From positions 3,348,001 through 3,412,000 of the forward strand of contig NZ_CP010776.1 in assembly GCF_001577755.1 (NCBI RefSeq): 64,000 bases of DNA, in the 5' to 3' direction. Below the pieces are notes generated by a model, which had not been told where the DNA came from, made no database searches, and worked only from the letters and a program-made list of their open reading frames with translations. Positions 41,428 through 49,753 of the stretch are shown here, one piece after another; position 1 is the first letter of the stretch, and every line of letters starts with the position of its first letter. Source of the stretch: Rufibacter sp. DG15C (GTDB taxonomy: Bacteria; Bacteroidota; Bacteroidia; Cytophagales; Hymenobacteraceae). A program made the translations under genes and the position numbers.

Positions 41428-42240
41428 ATGAATAGAATAATTCTTGCACTTGCGTCTCTGTCAATTTTATCTTTCGTTTCTCCTGCTACCAGTGATCCTT
41501 CAAAATATAGAGGAATTCCTGCTACTGCCCCGGTAGTAAAGGCCTCTGTTGCGGCAGATGGTAAGAAAGATGCCTCTTTTGATAAATTCCTGGAAGAACT
41601 CTATGATGATGCTGACCTAAAACAAGCTGACCTTAGCTTTGATGTTTTTAAGAGAGCCGCTGTAGGGTATTATAACCTGAAAGACCTGGGCAAGCTTAAC
41701 AAAAACAAGAACCTGTTAACGGTGATTGATTTTGGCAAACCAAGCCGCGAGAAGCGTCTTTGGATCATTGACCTAAACAAAAAGAAGGTGTTGTACCATA
41801 GCCTGGTAGCCCATGGTAGAGGTTCTGGAGATGACAGAGCCGTTAAGTTCTCAAACGTAGAGAATTCACATATGAGCAGCCTAGGTTTCTATGTTACCAA
41901 AAGCACGTATACTGGCAAACACGGACTTTCCTTGAAAATGGAAGGATTAGATAGAAACCACAATACCAACGCCTATCAGCGGGCTATTGTAGTACATGCA
42001 GCTGACTATGTGAGTGAGTCGTTTGTAAAGCAACATGGTAGACTTGGCAGAAGCCACGGTTGCCCGGCCTTGCCGCCAGACATCAACGCGCAAGTGGTGC
42101 AGTTAATCAAAGATGGCACGTGCCTATACATTGATGCGGCCCATGCCAATTACCAGTCAGCTTTCCTTAGCCCAGATAAAGCCATCAAAAGCTTTGAAGC
42201 TCAAATCATGCAGAGACAGGCAGAAATGCTTAGCAAATAA
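41428..42240 (+). CDS. Murein L,D-transpeptidase catalytic-domain protein (YkuD_2 type)
   Basis: A 270-residue exported protein. A signal peptide (MNRIILALASLSILSFVSPA) is followed by a single L,D-transpeptidase-like domain of the YkuD_2 class: LLTVIDFGKPSREKRLWIID, LVAHGRGSGDD, IVVHAADYVSESF and the catalytic SHGCPAL with the nucleophilic cysteine. No peptidoglycan-binding repeat is present. It probably modifies peptidoglycan cross-links in the periplasm. A 50-base perfect palindrome after the gene ends transcription from both sides. Confidence 0.88.
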   Translation: MNRIILALASLSILSFVSPATSDPSKYRGIPATAPVVKASVAADGKKDASFDKFLEELYDDADLKQADLSFDVFKRAAVGYYNLKDLGKLNKNKNLLTVIDFGKPSREKRLWIIDLNKKKVLYHSLVAHGRGSGDDRAVKFSNVENSHMSSLGFYVTKSTYTGKHGLSLKMEGLDRNHNTNAYQRAIVVHAADYVSESFVKQHGRLGRSHGCPALPPDINAQVVQLIKDGTCLYIDAAHANYQSAFLSPDKAIKSFEAQIMQRQAEMLSK

Positions 42241-42260
42241 AGAAGTACCTGTGTAAGGGT

Positions 42261-42310
42261 ATAAACTAAAAGAGGCCGGTTCTGTACAGAACCGGCCTCT
42301 TTTAGTTTAT
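42261..42310. terminator. 50-base perfect palindrome, bidirectional terminator
   Basis: Bases 42261-42285 and 42286-42310 are exact reverse complements with no spacer. The core AGAGGCCGGTTCTGT is followed by a T-rich tail on each strand. It lies between convergent genes. Confidence 0.85.
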
Positions 42311-42323
42311 AGAAGGGTAAACC

Positions 42324-42530
42324 CTATGCGTGGTCTTTGGTGGCCTTTACCAAGCTAATACCGGTAAAGAAGAAAATCAATCCTACTACAAAGGGAACCG
42401 CCGCAGAGAATTTATTGACAGATACATCTCCTACAGATCCTCCGCCAGCTAAAAAGGCATAAGCACCCCATATAACGCCTACAATCCCTAGGATTGTCAA
42501 GATTGCGCCGAAAGTTCTTTTCAGGTTCAT
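42324..42530 (-). CDS. Small two-helix membrane protein
   Basis: A 68-residue protein with two predicted membrane helices (TFGAILTILGIVGVIWGAYAF and VPFVVGLIFFFTGISLV) around a glycine-rich loop. Similar short proteins are common in Bacteroidota genomes; function unknown. The ATG at 42530 is chosen because the earlier in-frame start adds 21 charged residues of no clear kind. Confidence 0.7.
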   Translation of the reverse strand: MNLKRTFGAILTILGIVGVIWGAYAFLAGGGSVGDVSVNKFSAAVPFVVGLIFFFTGISLVKATKDHA

Positions 42531-43123
42531 AGTTTCATTGTTTAGTGAATGGAAGCATTTAGACAGCTTCTTTGGCTTCTTACGTATGTGCAATAAAAAT
42601 GATATAGAAAGTATGCTATATGCTTTAATTATTTTAGAAAGGACCCTTGCGGTAAATACGTAACCAACCTTCCAGAAACCCGTTCATCTGAGGAGTATGC
42701 GTTCATAGCATCAATCAGCTAAGAAGGTAGAATAAGCGTTCTCCCTTAATAAATTCCTAAAATGATAAGCTCTATTTAGATATGACATTGATATCCTGAT
42801 TGACATGTTTTTTTTGGGTATTTATGGGTGAAACAGACTATAGTATCCAATAACCGGCGTGATTCAGCATAAAGGCATAACCACTGATGAGGAATTCGAC
42901 TTAGGTTTACAAACGGATGCTTTTGCTTTGCCTTTCGGGCAGACATTTATTACAGCGGGTCTTTTAAAGCAACTTATTACCCGAAACAGAACAGACCATC
43001 AATGAATAATTTGCCAATGGCGTACTTTTCGGTTTCACTCAATAAATTCAAATCCGTTTTTGGCCTCTTTTCCAGAAAACAGGCCAAAAACGGCGTTCTT
43101 AATCTGTACCGTTTCCCAGCAAA
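42531..43123. other. 593-base intergenic region
   Basis: Contains palindrome copy 12. A 48-codon open frame (GTG 42859 to 43005, starting VIQHKGITTDEEFDLGLQTD) has protein-like composition but no recognised family; it may be a gene remnant. Confidence 0.5.
43054..43093. repeat. Intergenic palindrome, copy 12
   Basis: CCGTTTTTGGCCTCTTTTC / GAAAACAGGCCAAAAACGG around CA; one inner mismatch. 30 bases before the lipid kinase start codon. Confidence 0.85.
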
Positions 43124-44023
43124 ATGAAGAAGATATTATTTGTAGTAAACCCCATTTCTGGAGACATAGATAAACAGGATCTGGAAGAAACCTTGAAGGG
43201 CTTCTGCCTTAACCAGAAGATTTCAGCTGAGTTTTATAAAACCACGGGTGAACAGGATGAGGAAAAGCTTAAGGAAAAGATAAATTCCTTTAAGCCAGAA
43301 GCCGTGGTAGCCGTGGGTGGAGACGGCACGGTTAGTTTAGTGGCCAAACAGATCATCAATACTAAAATTGCCTTAGCCATTATTCCGCAGGGTTCAGGCA
43401 ACGGGTTGTCTAAAGATTTAGATATTCCGCAGACATTTGAGGAGGCCTTGCAGGTCTTGGTAGATAACCGGGTCAAAGCCATTGACACCTTAGACGTGAA
43501 TGGCGAAGTATCCATCCATATCTGTGACATGGGCTTTAATGCCCTGGTGGTAAAACGATTCTGTGAAGGAGAAACCCGTGGTCCCGGTGCCTATGCCTGG
43601 ATTGCCATGCAAGAATTCATGGGATATACTACCCATAGGTACATCATCAAATCAAAAGGGCAGGTGCTGTTTGAGGGAGAGGCGTTTATGGTAACGGTTA
43701 CCAATGCAAAAGCCTTCGGGAGCAATGCTGCCATTAACCCTAATGGGATTATAAATGATGGCTGTTTTGAAGTTTGCGTCATGGAGCCTTTTCCAAAAAC
43801 CTCCAGCTTGGGTATTCTTTACCGCCTGTACACAGACAGCATTGATGAATCTGTGTATACCCAACGGTTTAGCTGCCAGGAAGTCATCATAGAAAACTTG
43901 GACGATGCCCAAATTCAGATAGACGGAGAACCCATAGAACCAGTCAAGCAGCTTACCATTAAGGTGCAGCCACGCACGTTAAATGTATTATTGCCCAACC
44001 CTATTGAGCAGGAGAGTGCGTAG
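43124..44023 (+). CDS. Diacylglycerol/sphingosine kinase-like lipid kinase (YegS/LCB5 family)
   Basis: A 299-residue kinase with the DAGK catalytic signature: NPISGD near the start, VVAVGGDGTVSLVA (GGDGT at 65-69) and IIPQGSGNGLSKDL (nucleotide-binding GSGN at 90-93). The C-terminal beta sandwich with AFGSNAAINPNGIINDGCFEV and the DGEP motif is complete. It should phosphorylate a membrane lipid head or sphingoid base; sphingolipids are common in this phylum, but the substrate is not fixed. Its 3' end overlaps the convergent metallophosphoesterase gene by 23 bases. Confidence 0.9.
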   Translation: MKKILFVVNPISGDIDKQDLEETLKGFCLNQKISAEFYKTTGEQDEEKLKEKINSFKPEAVVAVGGDGTVSLVAKQIINTKIALAIIPQGSGNGLSKDLDIPQTFEEALQVLVDNRVKAIDTLDVNGEVSIHICDMGFNALVVKRFCEGETRGPGAYAWIAMQEFMGYTTHRYIIKSKGQVLFEGEAFMVTVTNAKAFGSNAAINPNGIINDGCFEVCVMEPFPKTSSLGILYRLYTDSIDESVYTQRFSCQEVIIENLDDAQIQIDGEPIEPVKQLTIKVQPRTLNVLLPNPIEQESA

Positions 44024-45215
44024 CCTGATAAATGCGCTTGTGGTAGGCTAAAATCGGTTCATCTCCCGTTAGGGCGGGCTCTAATACCCTAAGCCACACA
44101 TCACCGTTCTGGTATTGGTCCAGCACCATAAAGCCCTTGTTCTCATGGGTAAATGATGCGCGTCCGCCTTTAGCCACAAAGTTGGTCTTGCTACCGGCTC
44201 CACTCACGGCAAAATGGCTGCCTTTCACTTTAAAGTACTGTAGGTTGTGGTCATGGCCTGCCACGTAAAAAAAGCCTGGGTATTTATGCAGCACCTTTAA
44301 AAGCTTTTTTCTAAACCTCCTGAACGGCGGGTAGGACATATCCTCGGCAGCGCCCACATATTTGCGGTAGAGCTGGTATAAGGTCCCAGAAATGGGCAGT
44401 GGTATCATGGCCCGCTTGTGCACAAAAGTCAATGGGAACAGATGCTGTTTCACGGTAAAATTACCCGCGTGCAAGGCATTGCTGTACAAGGGATGATGAC
44501 CACAAATGACCACCATGCGATGGCGGTTAGCACCCAAAATTTCCTCTAGCTGTTTAAAGAAATCACTAGGCAGTTCTAAGGAGCAGCCAAACTTCTTGCC
44601 CAACGGCCTAAACCCTCTTTGCACCCACCACTGCGAGTTAATAATGACCAGTAAAAGCTGTTCGTTGATTTCCCTGGTGACGGGTCCCAGACAGCCATCC
44701 TTAGGCAGATAGGCTTCTTCATCTTGTAAAAAATCTAGGACAAATTTCTGCTGGCGCAGGAGGTAGGAGTGACCATCTTTTCTGCCTTTGTTCCAGTCAT
44801 GGTTGCCCCCTAGATAAATGGCCTGGGTGGGATAGGCCTTTAAGAGCTCTAATTGATGGGTGAGCTTTAATACTGCCGGGGCATGGTGGCGATGACCTTC
44901 AGGAGGAAGGCCCACTGGGTAGACATTATCCCCTAAAAAAACGGCAGTGCTAGGAATGTTGCTTACCTCCTTCAGCCAGACGTCAAGGGTTTTAAGGACC
45001 GGATCATCATTCACAGACCCAGCGTTGCCAATGTCTCCAACCAAGGCAATGGAATGGATTCTCTCTTGAGCAGGTGGGGCCTGTTGCGTGCGCCAGCCTA
45101 TGTCTGTCAAGGTGTAGAAGGGCTTTTTTCTGTATTTGCGCTCCCGCCAGTAGGACCGGAGTAACCAGATGGCAGTAGCAGCAAGAAATAGAATAAGCAC
45201 AAGGTAGTAGGGCAT
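44001..45215 (-). CDS. Membrane-anchored calcineurin-like metallophosphoesterase
   Basis: A 404-residue protein with an N-terminal membrane anchor (MPYYLVLILFLAATAIWLL) and a basic stretch after it. The phosphoesterase motifs are in order: GDIG (60-63), FLGDNVYP (93-100), GGNHDW (136-141), ICGHHPLYS and VAGHDHNLQYF. It hydrolyses a phosphoester with two metal ions, probably on the outside of the inner membrane; the substrate is unknown. The ATG at 45215 is chosen over a TTG at 45227. Its last 23 bases overlap the lipid kinase gene on the other strand, so antisense interference is possible. Confidence 0.88.
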   Translation of the reverse strand: MPYYLVLILFLAATAIWLLRSYWRERKYRKKPFYTLTDIGWRTQQAPPAQERIHSIALVGDIGNAGSVNDDPVLKTLDVWLKEVSNIPSTAVFLGDNVYPVGLPPEGHRHHAPAVLKLTHQLELLKAYPTQAIYLGGNHDWNKGRKDGHSYLLRQQKFVLDFLQDEEAYLPKDGCLGPVTREINEQLLLVIINSQWWVQRGFRPLGKKFGCSLELPSDFFKQLEEILGANRHRMVVICGHHPLYSNALHAGNFTVKQHLFPLTFVHKRAMIPLPISGTLYQLYRKYVGAAEDMSYPPFRRFRKKLLKVLHKYPGFFYVAGHDHNLQYFKVKGSHFAVSGAGSKTNFVAKGGRASFTHENKGFMVLDQYQNGDVWLRVLEPALTGDEPILAYHKRIYQATHSPAQ

Positions 45216-45259
45216 GGCACGTAGCAAGGTATCTTCTTACAGTGTACTCGCTAGCGCTT

Positions 45260-45895
45260 TTAAAAGTTAGGCGGAAGCAAGTGTTTAAAGTGCCCGTTCA
45301 GCTTAACGCGTTCTTTTAATTGCTCGGTCTCCAGGATGATGGGTAGAATATTGGTGAGGTGGTCCAGGATCATGTCAAACCGCTCCTCCTCCGTAGGGCA
45401 GATCAATAGTTGGTATTCCTGCTCAATGGACAGGCCCAAATGATGCGCAATGTCAAAAGACTTAAAGTCCGGGGCCAGGGTCAGCATCAAGGATTGCAAG
45501 CCCAGCGCGTGGTAAAGCTTTTTGAGGAGCTCCTCAATTTTCTGACGTTTAACAGGCACCTCTTCCAATTGCAAAGGCACTTCCTCTACCTCGCCACCGG
45601 CATACAGGCGTCCTGGCATTTGTTTGTGAAAGTGCTTGATCTTGAAAATACCCATGCCTCTGGTTTTAATGTCCATTTCACCGCCCGGATATTTCTTCTC
45701 TATGCTTAGGATTTTAATTTCGGTGCCGTAGTCGGCAACGCCTTTCTCCAGGTACACCGGTATCCCGAAGGTGGTGTCATTGGCCTGGCATTCTGTGACC
45801 AGTTGGCGGTAGCGGTGTTCAAAGATGTGCAGATTCAATTTTTCCCCCGGAAAAACGACAATGTTCAATGGAAACAATGGGAGGAATCTACTCAT
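45260..45895 (-). CDS. LON peptidase N-terminal substrate-binding-domain protein
   Basis: A 211-residue protein consisting of the LON substrate-binding domain: LPLFPLNIVVFPGEKLNLHIFEHRYRQL is the typical opening, followed by a beta-barrel and helical end. The ATPase and protease domains of Lon are absent. Such stand-alone proteins are widespread; they may act as substrate adaptors. It is followed 45 bases later by the metallophosphoesterase gene, so co-transcription is likely. Confidence 0.85.
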   Translation of the reverse strand: MSRFLPLFPLNIVVFPGEKLNLHIFEHRYRQLVTECQANDTTFGIPVYLEKGVADYGTEIKILSIEKKYPGGEMDIKTRGMGIFKIKHFHKQMPGRLYAGGEVEEVPLQLEEVPVKRQKIEELLKKLYHALGLQSLMLTLAPDFKSFDIAHHLGLSIEQEYQLLICPTEEERFDMILDHLTNILPIILETEQLKERVKLNGHFKHLLPPNF

Positions 45896-45963
45896 GGTCT
45901 AGGTTGGTTACCGCTTCTGTGTACTAATTTAAGAAGACTCCCTGCAAGCTCATACTAATTCTT

Positions 45964-45971
45964 TATTTTTG
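45964..45971 (+). promoter_or_regulatory. -7-type box TATTTTTG before mtgA
   Basis: Matches TAnnTTTG, 44 bases before the mtgA start; no clear -33 element. Confidence 0.4.
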
Positions 45972-46015
45972 TCTGATATATCCTCTACAGAAACGCTATT
46001 TGGCGTACAGGTACC

Positions 46016-46756
46016 ATGGCTAAAAACCAAAGCACTTCGTCGTTTACGTGGGCAGACGCCCGATGGCTTTTCTTGAAGCTATGCATCACGCTTTTTCTGG
46101 TGACTGTCTTGTGGGTACTAGCCTATAGATGGATTGATCCGCCTGTTACGCTGTACATGCTCTCAAAGCGCTCAGAACCAGCCCCAAAAACGCAAAAGAC
46201 TGAAGAAATACAATACAAGTTCGTGGAACTGGAGGAGATGTCCATGCAGCTGCCTTTGGCTGTCATTGCCGCCGAGGACCAACTCTACCTCACCCACAAC
46301 GGTTTTGATTTCAAAGCCATAAAAAAGGCGTTTGAGACCAACATCAACAGCAAGAAAACGGTAGGCGGCAGCACCATTAGCCAGCAGGTAGCCAAAAACG
46401 TCTTTCTTTGGCACGGCCGTAGCTATCTGCGCAAAGGCGTGGAGATGTACTTTACCTTTCTCATTGAAGTGCTCTGGGGAAAGGAACGCATCATGGAAGT
46501 CTACTTGAACATAGCCGAAATGGGGGACCATGTCTTTGGTGTGCACGCAGCCTGCCAGAAATTCTACAACACCACCCCAGAAAAAATAGGCAGACAACAA
46601 GCCGCTTTGATTGCCGCCTCCTTGCCCAACCCCATCAAATACTCGGTGGCAAATCCTAACGGGTACATGCTGCGCAACCGCCGGCGCATTGTGCGCAACA
46701 TGGGCAGGTTAGGAGGTACCGAATACATTAATAAATGGCTCCAATGGAAAAAATAA
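46016..46756 (+). CDS. mtgA: Monofunctional biosynthetic peptidoglycan transglycosylase
   Basis: A 246-residue glycosyltransferase of family GT51. One membrane helix (about 18-40) anchors it; the catalytic domain has the family motifs AVIAAEDQLYLTHNGFD with Glu87 as the catalytic base, GGSTISQQVAKNVFLW, KERIMEVYLNIAEMG and AALIAASLPNP. It polymerises lipid II into glycan strands and has no transpeptidase domain, in line with MtgA. Its stop codon overlaps the start codon of the following lipoprotein gene (TAATG), so both are translated from one mRNA. Confidence 0.95.
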   Translation: MAKNQSTSSFTWADARWLFLKLCITLFLVTVLWVLAYRWIDPPVTLYMLSKRSEPAPKTQKTEEIQYKFVELEEMSMQLPLAVIAAEDQLYLTHNGFDFKAIKKAFETNINSKKTVGGSTISQQVAKNVFLWHGRSYLRKGVEMYFTFLIEVLWGKERIMEVYLNIAEMGDHVFGVHAACQKFYNTTPEKIGRQQAALIAASLPNPIKYSVANPNGYMLRNRRRIVRNMGRLGGTEYINKWLQWKK

Positions 46757-47205
46757 TGCGCTCCCGTCTTACCCTGACGTCTCTTGGCTTGCTACTGTGC
46801 TTTAGCCTGAGTTTCTGTACTACAAAAGTGCCCTCCGTTTCTACAGTGCAGCCAGAGATTCAACGCATCATGGATGACCAAAGCCAAGCCTGGAACCGCG
46901 GCGATTTGGAAGGCTTTATGGCTCATTACTGGAAGTCTGACTCACTTGTATTCATCGGCAAAAGCGGACCTACCTATGGATGGCAGAAAACCTTGGAGAA
47001 TTATCAGAAAGGCTATCCCAACAAAGACGCCATGGGGCAACTGAAGTTTACCTTACTTAAAACAGATGTCCTTAGCCCCGAAACGCTTTTTGTGGTGGGC
47101 AAATGGCACTTGACCAGAACCATTGGAGATGTGGGTGGCCACTTTTCTTTGGTATTCAAAAAAATCAATGGCCAATGGAAAATTATTGCTGACCATTCTA
47201 GTTAA
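46756..47205 (+). CDS. Lipoprotein with SnoaL/DUF4440 (NTF2-like) domain
   Basis: A 149-residue lipoprotein: MRSRLTLTSLGLLLCFSLSF followed by the lipobox cysteine. The mature part (IQRIMDDQSQAWNRGDLEGFMAHYW ... LVFIGKSGPTYGWQKTLENY ... WHLTR) has the NTF2-like cone fold of DUF4440 proteins, which bind small molecules or act as simple enzymes. The start at 46756 shares one base with the mtgA stop codon and gives a clean signal peptide; earlier in-frame ATGs would spoil it. Confidence 0.82.
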   Translation: MRSRLTLTSLGLLLCFSLSFCTTKVPSVSTVQPEIQRIMDDQSQAWNRGDLEGFMAHYWKSDSLVFIGKSGPTYGWQKTLENYQKGYPNKDAMGQLKFTLLKTDVLSPETLFVVGKWHLTRTIGDVGGHFSLVFKKINGQWKIIADHSS

Positions 47206-47306
47206 CTACCTAGGCTTCTGTACTAGTTGTGGTTTCTAACGATATGAAAGGGAAGGAGCCATTTATTCATTTTTCAGGCTTTCATTTACCAAATAGCTTG
47301 AAATAA

Positions 47307-47362
47307 AACTGCCTCGTTTTTGCCTTGATTTCTAAAAAACAGGCCAAAAACGAGGCAGTTTT
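47307..47362. repeat. Intergenic palindrome, copy 13, with long extended arms
   Basis: Core arms as in the family; outside them AAAACTGCCT pairs with AGGCAGTTTT, giving a stem of about 28 bases with some inner mismatches. It occupies the spacer between two convergent genes and ends in TTTTT, so it could also terminate transcription. Confidence 0.85.
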
Positions 47363-47377
47363 TCATTATGTGATTTC

Positions 47378-48574
47378 TTAACCTTTGATTCCCCGGGTGT
47401 CTTTGCTGACAGGGGCAGGGGTTTGCGTGGTGGAGGTACCGGGCGCATCACTGGTGTCAATGTCTTTCTGCTCTTCCACTTTCTGTATTTCTTCTTGGAA
47501 GATAAGACCCGTGTCTGCCGCGTGCTTGGCAGCAGCGGCGGTGTCTTTGACTAAGATCATATCCACGGTGCCTTTCAATTCTTCCGTGATCACGTTTACA
47601 ATCTCGGCACGCTCTGGCAACTCAACATCCCGTATGTACACGCAAATGATTCTGCCCGGAAACTCTTTAATCACTTCCTTGTAAATGGGGGCGTCCTGCT
47701 GACCACTATCGCCAATTAAAACAAAGTTGAGGTGCGGATAGGTGAGCAGGATGTTCTGTATCTCCTTGAACTTGTGGCTCATGTGGTCACTGCCAAAGAA
47801 CTTGTTCTGCATCAGGCCAAAATCGCGCAACAATAAAGGCCCCGCCGGAATGTCATTGATGTCCAGGAAATCATGCAACAGGTCATACATGTTCCAGGGG
47901 CTGCTGCTCACATAAAAGAAAGGATTGTTGCGCTTGCCGTTTTTACCTAGTTGCAAGGAACGGTAAAAGACAGAAACTCCGGCAAACGGTAGCCGCGTGC
48001 GGGCATTGTTCATGAACACGTGCTTTGACATCATCATCACGTCTGTGGCAGAGGTTAGCACAATGGTGTCATCAATGTCTGAGATGATGCCGTATTCGGC
48101 GTCTGGCGGCGGCACCAGCACGTGGGCTTTGGCCATGACACCAGGCTCAAAGGAAGCTACGTTGGCAGCGTGCAACTCTACTTCCATCTCATGCCAGATA
48201 TCCTCCAGTTGCAGAGGCGTCTTCGGCTCCAGGTTTAGCATAAAATACCCTTCGCGGTCAGTTGAGATGGTGTATTCCTGCTCCTGGAAATTCACCTTGA
48301 TGGTGGCATCCCGCACTTCGTCACTTTCAAAACGGCGGTACATGTTCTCCAGGTTCTTCCAGAGGGTGTCATTGTCTTCTGCAGCCGTAACGCCTTTGTT
48401 GGCCAGCACGCGCCCTTTCAAATAAAGGCGGTTTACGGTGCCGTAGCTTCTGTAAGGTACAATATGCAAAGGCTTATACAGATCCAGGCTATTGCGCAGG
48501 CGCTGCATCAAATTATCCAGGGAATCGTCTGTTTTTTGTAAATAGCTACTGAGGGATTTTTTCCAATCTAGCAT
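47378..48574 (-). CDS. App1-like phosphatase-domain protein (DUF2183)
   Basis: A 398-residue protein of the phosphatidate phosphatase APP1 catalytic-domain family. The HAD-like nucleophile motif ISDIDDTIVLTSAT (Asp166-Thr170) is followed by YVSSSPWNMYDLLHDFLDIN and FVLIGDSGQQDAPIY, the later HAD motifs. N-terminal residues form a beta-rich domain. It should dephosphorylate phosphatidate or a related lipid phosphate. The ATG at 48574 (MLDWKKSLSS) is chosen; the open frame continues to 48970 but would overlap the peptidase gene and shows no homology. A Pro/Thr-rich tail ends the protein. Confidence 0.87.
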   Translation of the reverse strand: MLDWKKSLSSYLQKTDDSLDNLMQRLRNSLDLYKPLHIVPYRSYGTVNRLYLKGRVLANKGVTAAEDNDTLWKNLENMYRRFESDEVRDATIKVNFQEQEYTISTDREGYFMLNLEPKTPLQLEDIWHEMEVELHAANVASFEPGVMAKAHVLVPPPDAEYGIISDIDDTIVLTSATDVMMMSKHVFMNNARTRLPFAGVSVFYRSLQLGKNGKRNNPFFYVSSSPWNMYDLLHDFLDINDIPAGPLLLRDFGLMQNKFFGSDHMSHKFKEIQNILLTYPHLNFVLIGDSGQQDAPIYKEVIKEFPGRIICVYIRDVELPERAEIVNVITEELKGTVDMILVKDTAAAAKHAADTGLIFQEEIQKVEEQKDIDTSDAPGTSTTQTPAPVSKDTRGIKG

Positions 48575-48663
48575 AAGGGCACGTGTCTGGTTGATAGTTG
48601 AAAGAGGTACGCAACAGCGAATGGTAAAGATATTTCTGTTACTATAAGAGAGGTAAGGACGTT

Positions 48664-48701
48664 CGTTTTGGGCCTGATTTCTAGAAAACAGGCCCAAAAC
48701 G
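48664..48701. repeat. Intergenic palindrome, copy 14
   Basis: CGTTTTGGGCCTGATTTC / GAAAACAGGCCCAAAACG around TA; TTGGGCC/GGCCCAA is a paired change from the consensus. Confidence 0.8.
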
Positions 48702-48710
48702 AAGTAGAAA

Positions 48711-49556
48711 CTATAGCAATCCCAAGTCTCGTTTAAACTGGTTGTAATTGGCCTTTGCCTTAGGCGTAGTGCTGCAACCTGCTTCTTTGGCGCGGGCCTG
48801 TATCTCTGCAATGCGGTTGTCTGGATTAGGGTGGGTGCTGATAAACTCTGGAATGTTGCCACTCTGCGCCAGGGATTGCATTTTCTGGAAGAAGCCAGCC
48901 GCTCCATCACAGGCGTAGTACTTGGTGGCAGCCAGGTATTTGACAGAATAATCATCAGACTCGCGCTCATAGTCCCGGCTGAATTTAAGCCCGGCTAATC
49001 TACCCGCCACCTGTCCAGCTATCTGTTGCATTTCACCAGAGCTTTCATTCAAGACCAAGGATAGCAAAAAATTGATGCCGTATTGTTTCTGCAGTTGTTT
49101 GACCGTATGACGCTGATCTGCGTGGGCAATCTCATGGCCCAATACCCCAGCCAACTGGTCCTCGGTGTCCAGGTACTTGATGAGGCCGGTAAAGACATAA
49201 ATATGACCGCCAGGTGTGGCAAAGGCGTTTAGGTTTTCGGGGTCATTGATGATTTTCACATCCCAGGCAAATTCGTCCTTGTAGCTAACGGCGCCTGAGG
49301 CCAGCAAACGGGCCACCATTTTGTCTAAATGTACATAGGCGCGTTGTACGCCAGGGTTGGCCGAGTTTCTATCCAACAATTGGCCGTTGGCGCGGTACGT
49401 GGAATCTACTTCCTGAGACACCTGGGCTCCCAATTTTACATCATTGTCAATCCCGAATAGGACGCGGTCACCATTTTTATCTGAGGAGCAGCTGGTCGTG
49501 AAGAAGGCTAAAGTTAGAAGGCAGCAGGAGGCAAGCCGAAGAATATTCTGGTGCAT
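48711..49556 (-). CDS. M48 family metallopeptidase lipoprotein
   Basis: A 281-residue lipoprotein (lipobox TTSC, Cys23). The M48 zinc site HEIAHADQRH (His141, His145) and the downstream glutamate in RDYERESDDYSVKYLA are present, followed by STHPNPDNRI. These periplasmic proteases of the BepA/LoiP type degrade misfolded outer-membrane or envelope proteins. No TPR domain follows. Flanked by palindrome copies on both sides; likely its own transcription unit. Confidence 0.92.
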   Translation of the reverse strand: MHQNILRLASCCLLTLAFFTTSCSSDKNGDRVLFGIDNDVKLGAQVSQEVDSTYRANGQLLDRNSANPGVQRAYVHLDKMVARLLASGAVSYKDEFAWDVKIINDPENLNAFATPGGHIYVFTGLIKYLDTEDQLAGVLGHEIAHADQRHTVKQLQKQYGINFLLSLVLNESSGEMQQIAGQVAGRLAGLKFSRDYERESDDYSVKYLAATKYYACDGAAGFFQKMQSLAQSGNIPEFISTHPNPDNRIAEIQARAKEAGCSTTPKAKANYNQFKRDLGLL

Positions 49557-49656
49557 GGCGCAAGTACGTTTGAATAAGAAGATATAGGTTGTGCCCTATG
49601 TACGCAAAGAGCCCAAGAAAGATAGAAGTAGGGTCCAGGAAGAATGCCGAGAGAAA

Positions 49657-49695
49657 CCGTTTTTGGCTTGTTTTCTGGAAATGAGGCTACAACCG
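49657..49695. repeat. Intergenic palindrome, copy 15, partly degenerate
   Basis: Left arm CCGTTTTTGGCTTGTTTTC intact; right arm GAAATGAGGCTACAACCG has drifted. Confidence 0.65.
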
Positions 49696-49753
49696 ATAGG
49701 CAAAACTTTTGAGGGCTCAGGCAGTTTAAGAGTAGAAATTCAACTGGTTCCTT

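Noticed and set aside
46181-46406. CCAAAAACG matches inside mtgA
   Set aside because: Two half-arm matches occur in coding sequence without a partner arm; treated as coincidence and not counted as palindrome copies.
48575-48970. Upstream extension of the App1-like gene
   Set aside because: The extension overlaps the M48 peptidase gene and its stretch reads low-complexity without homology; MLDWKKSLSS at 48574 is a better start.
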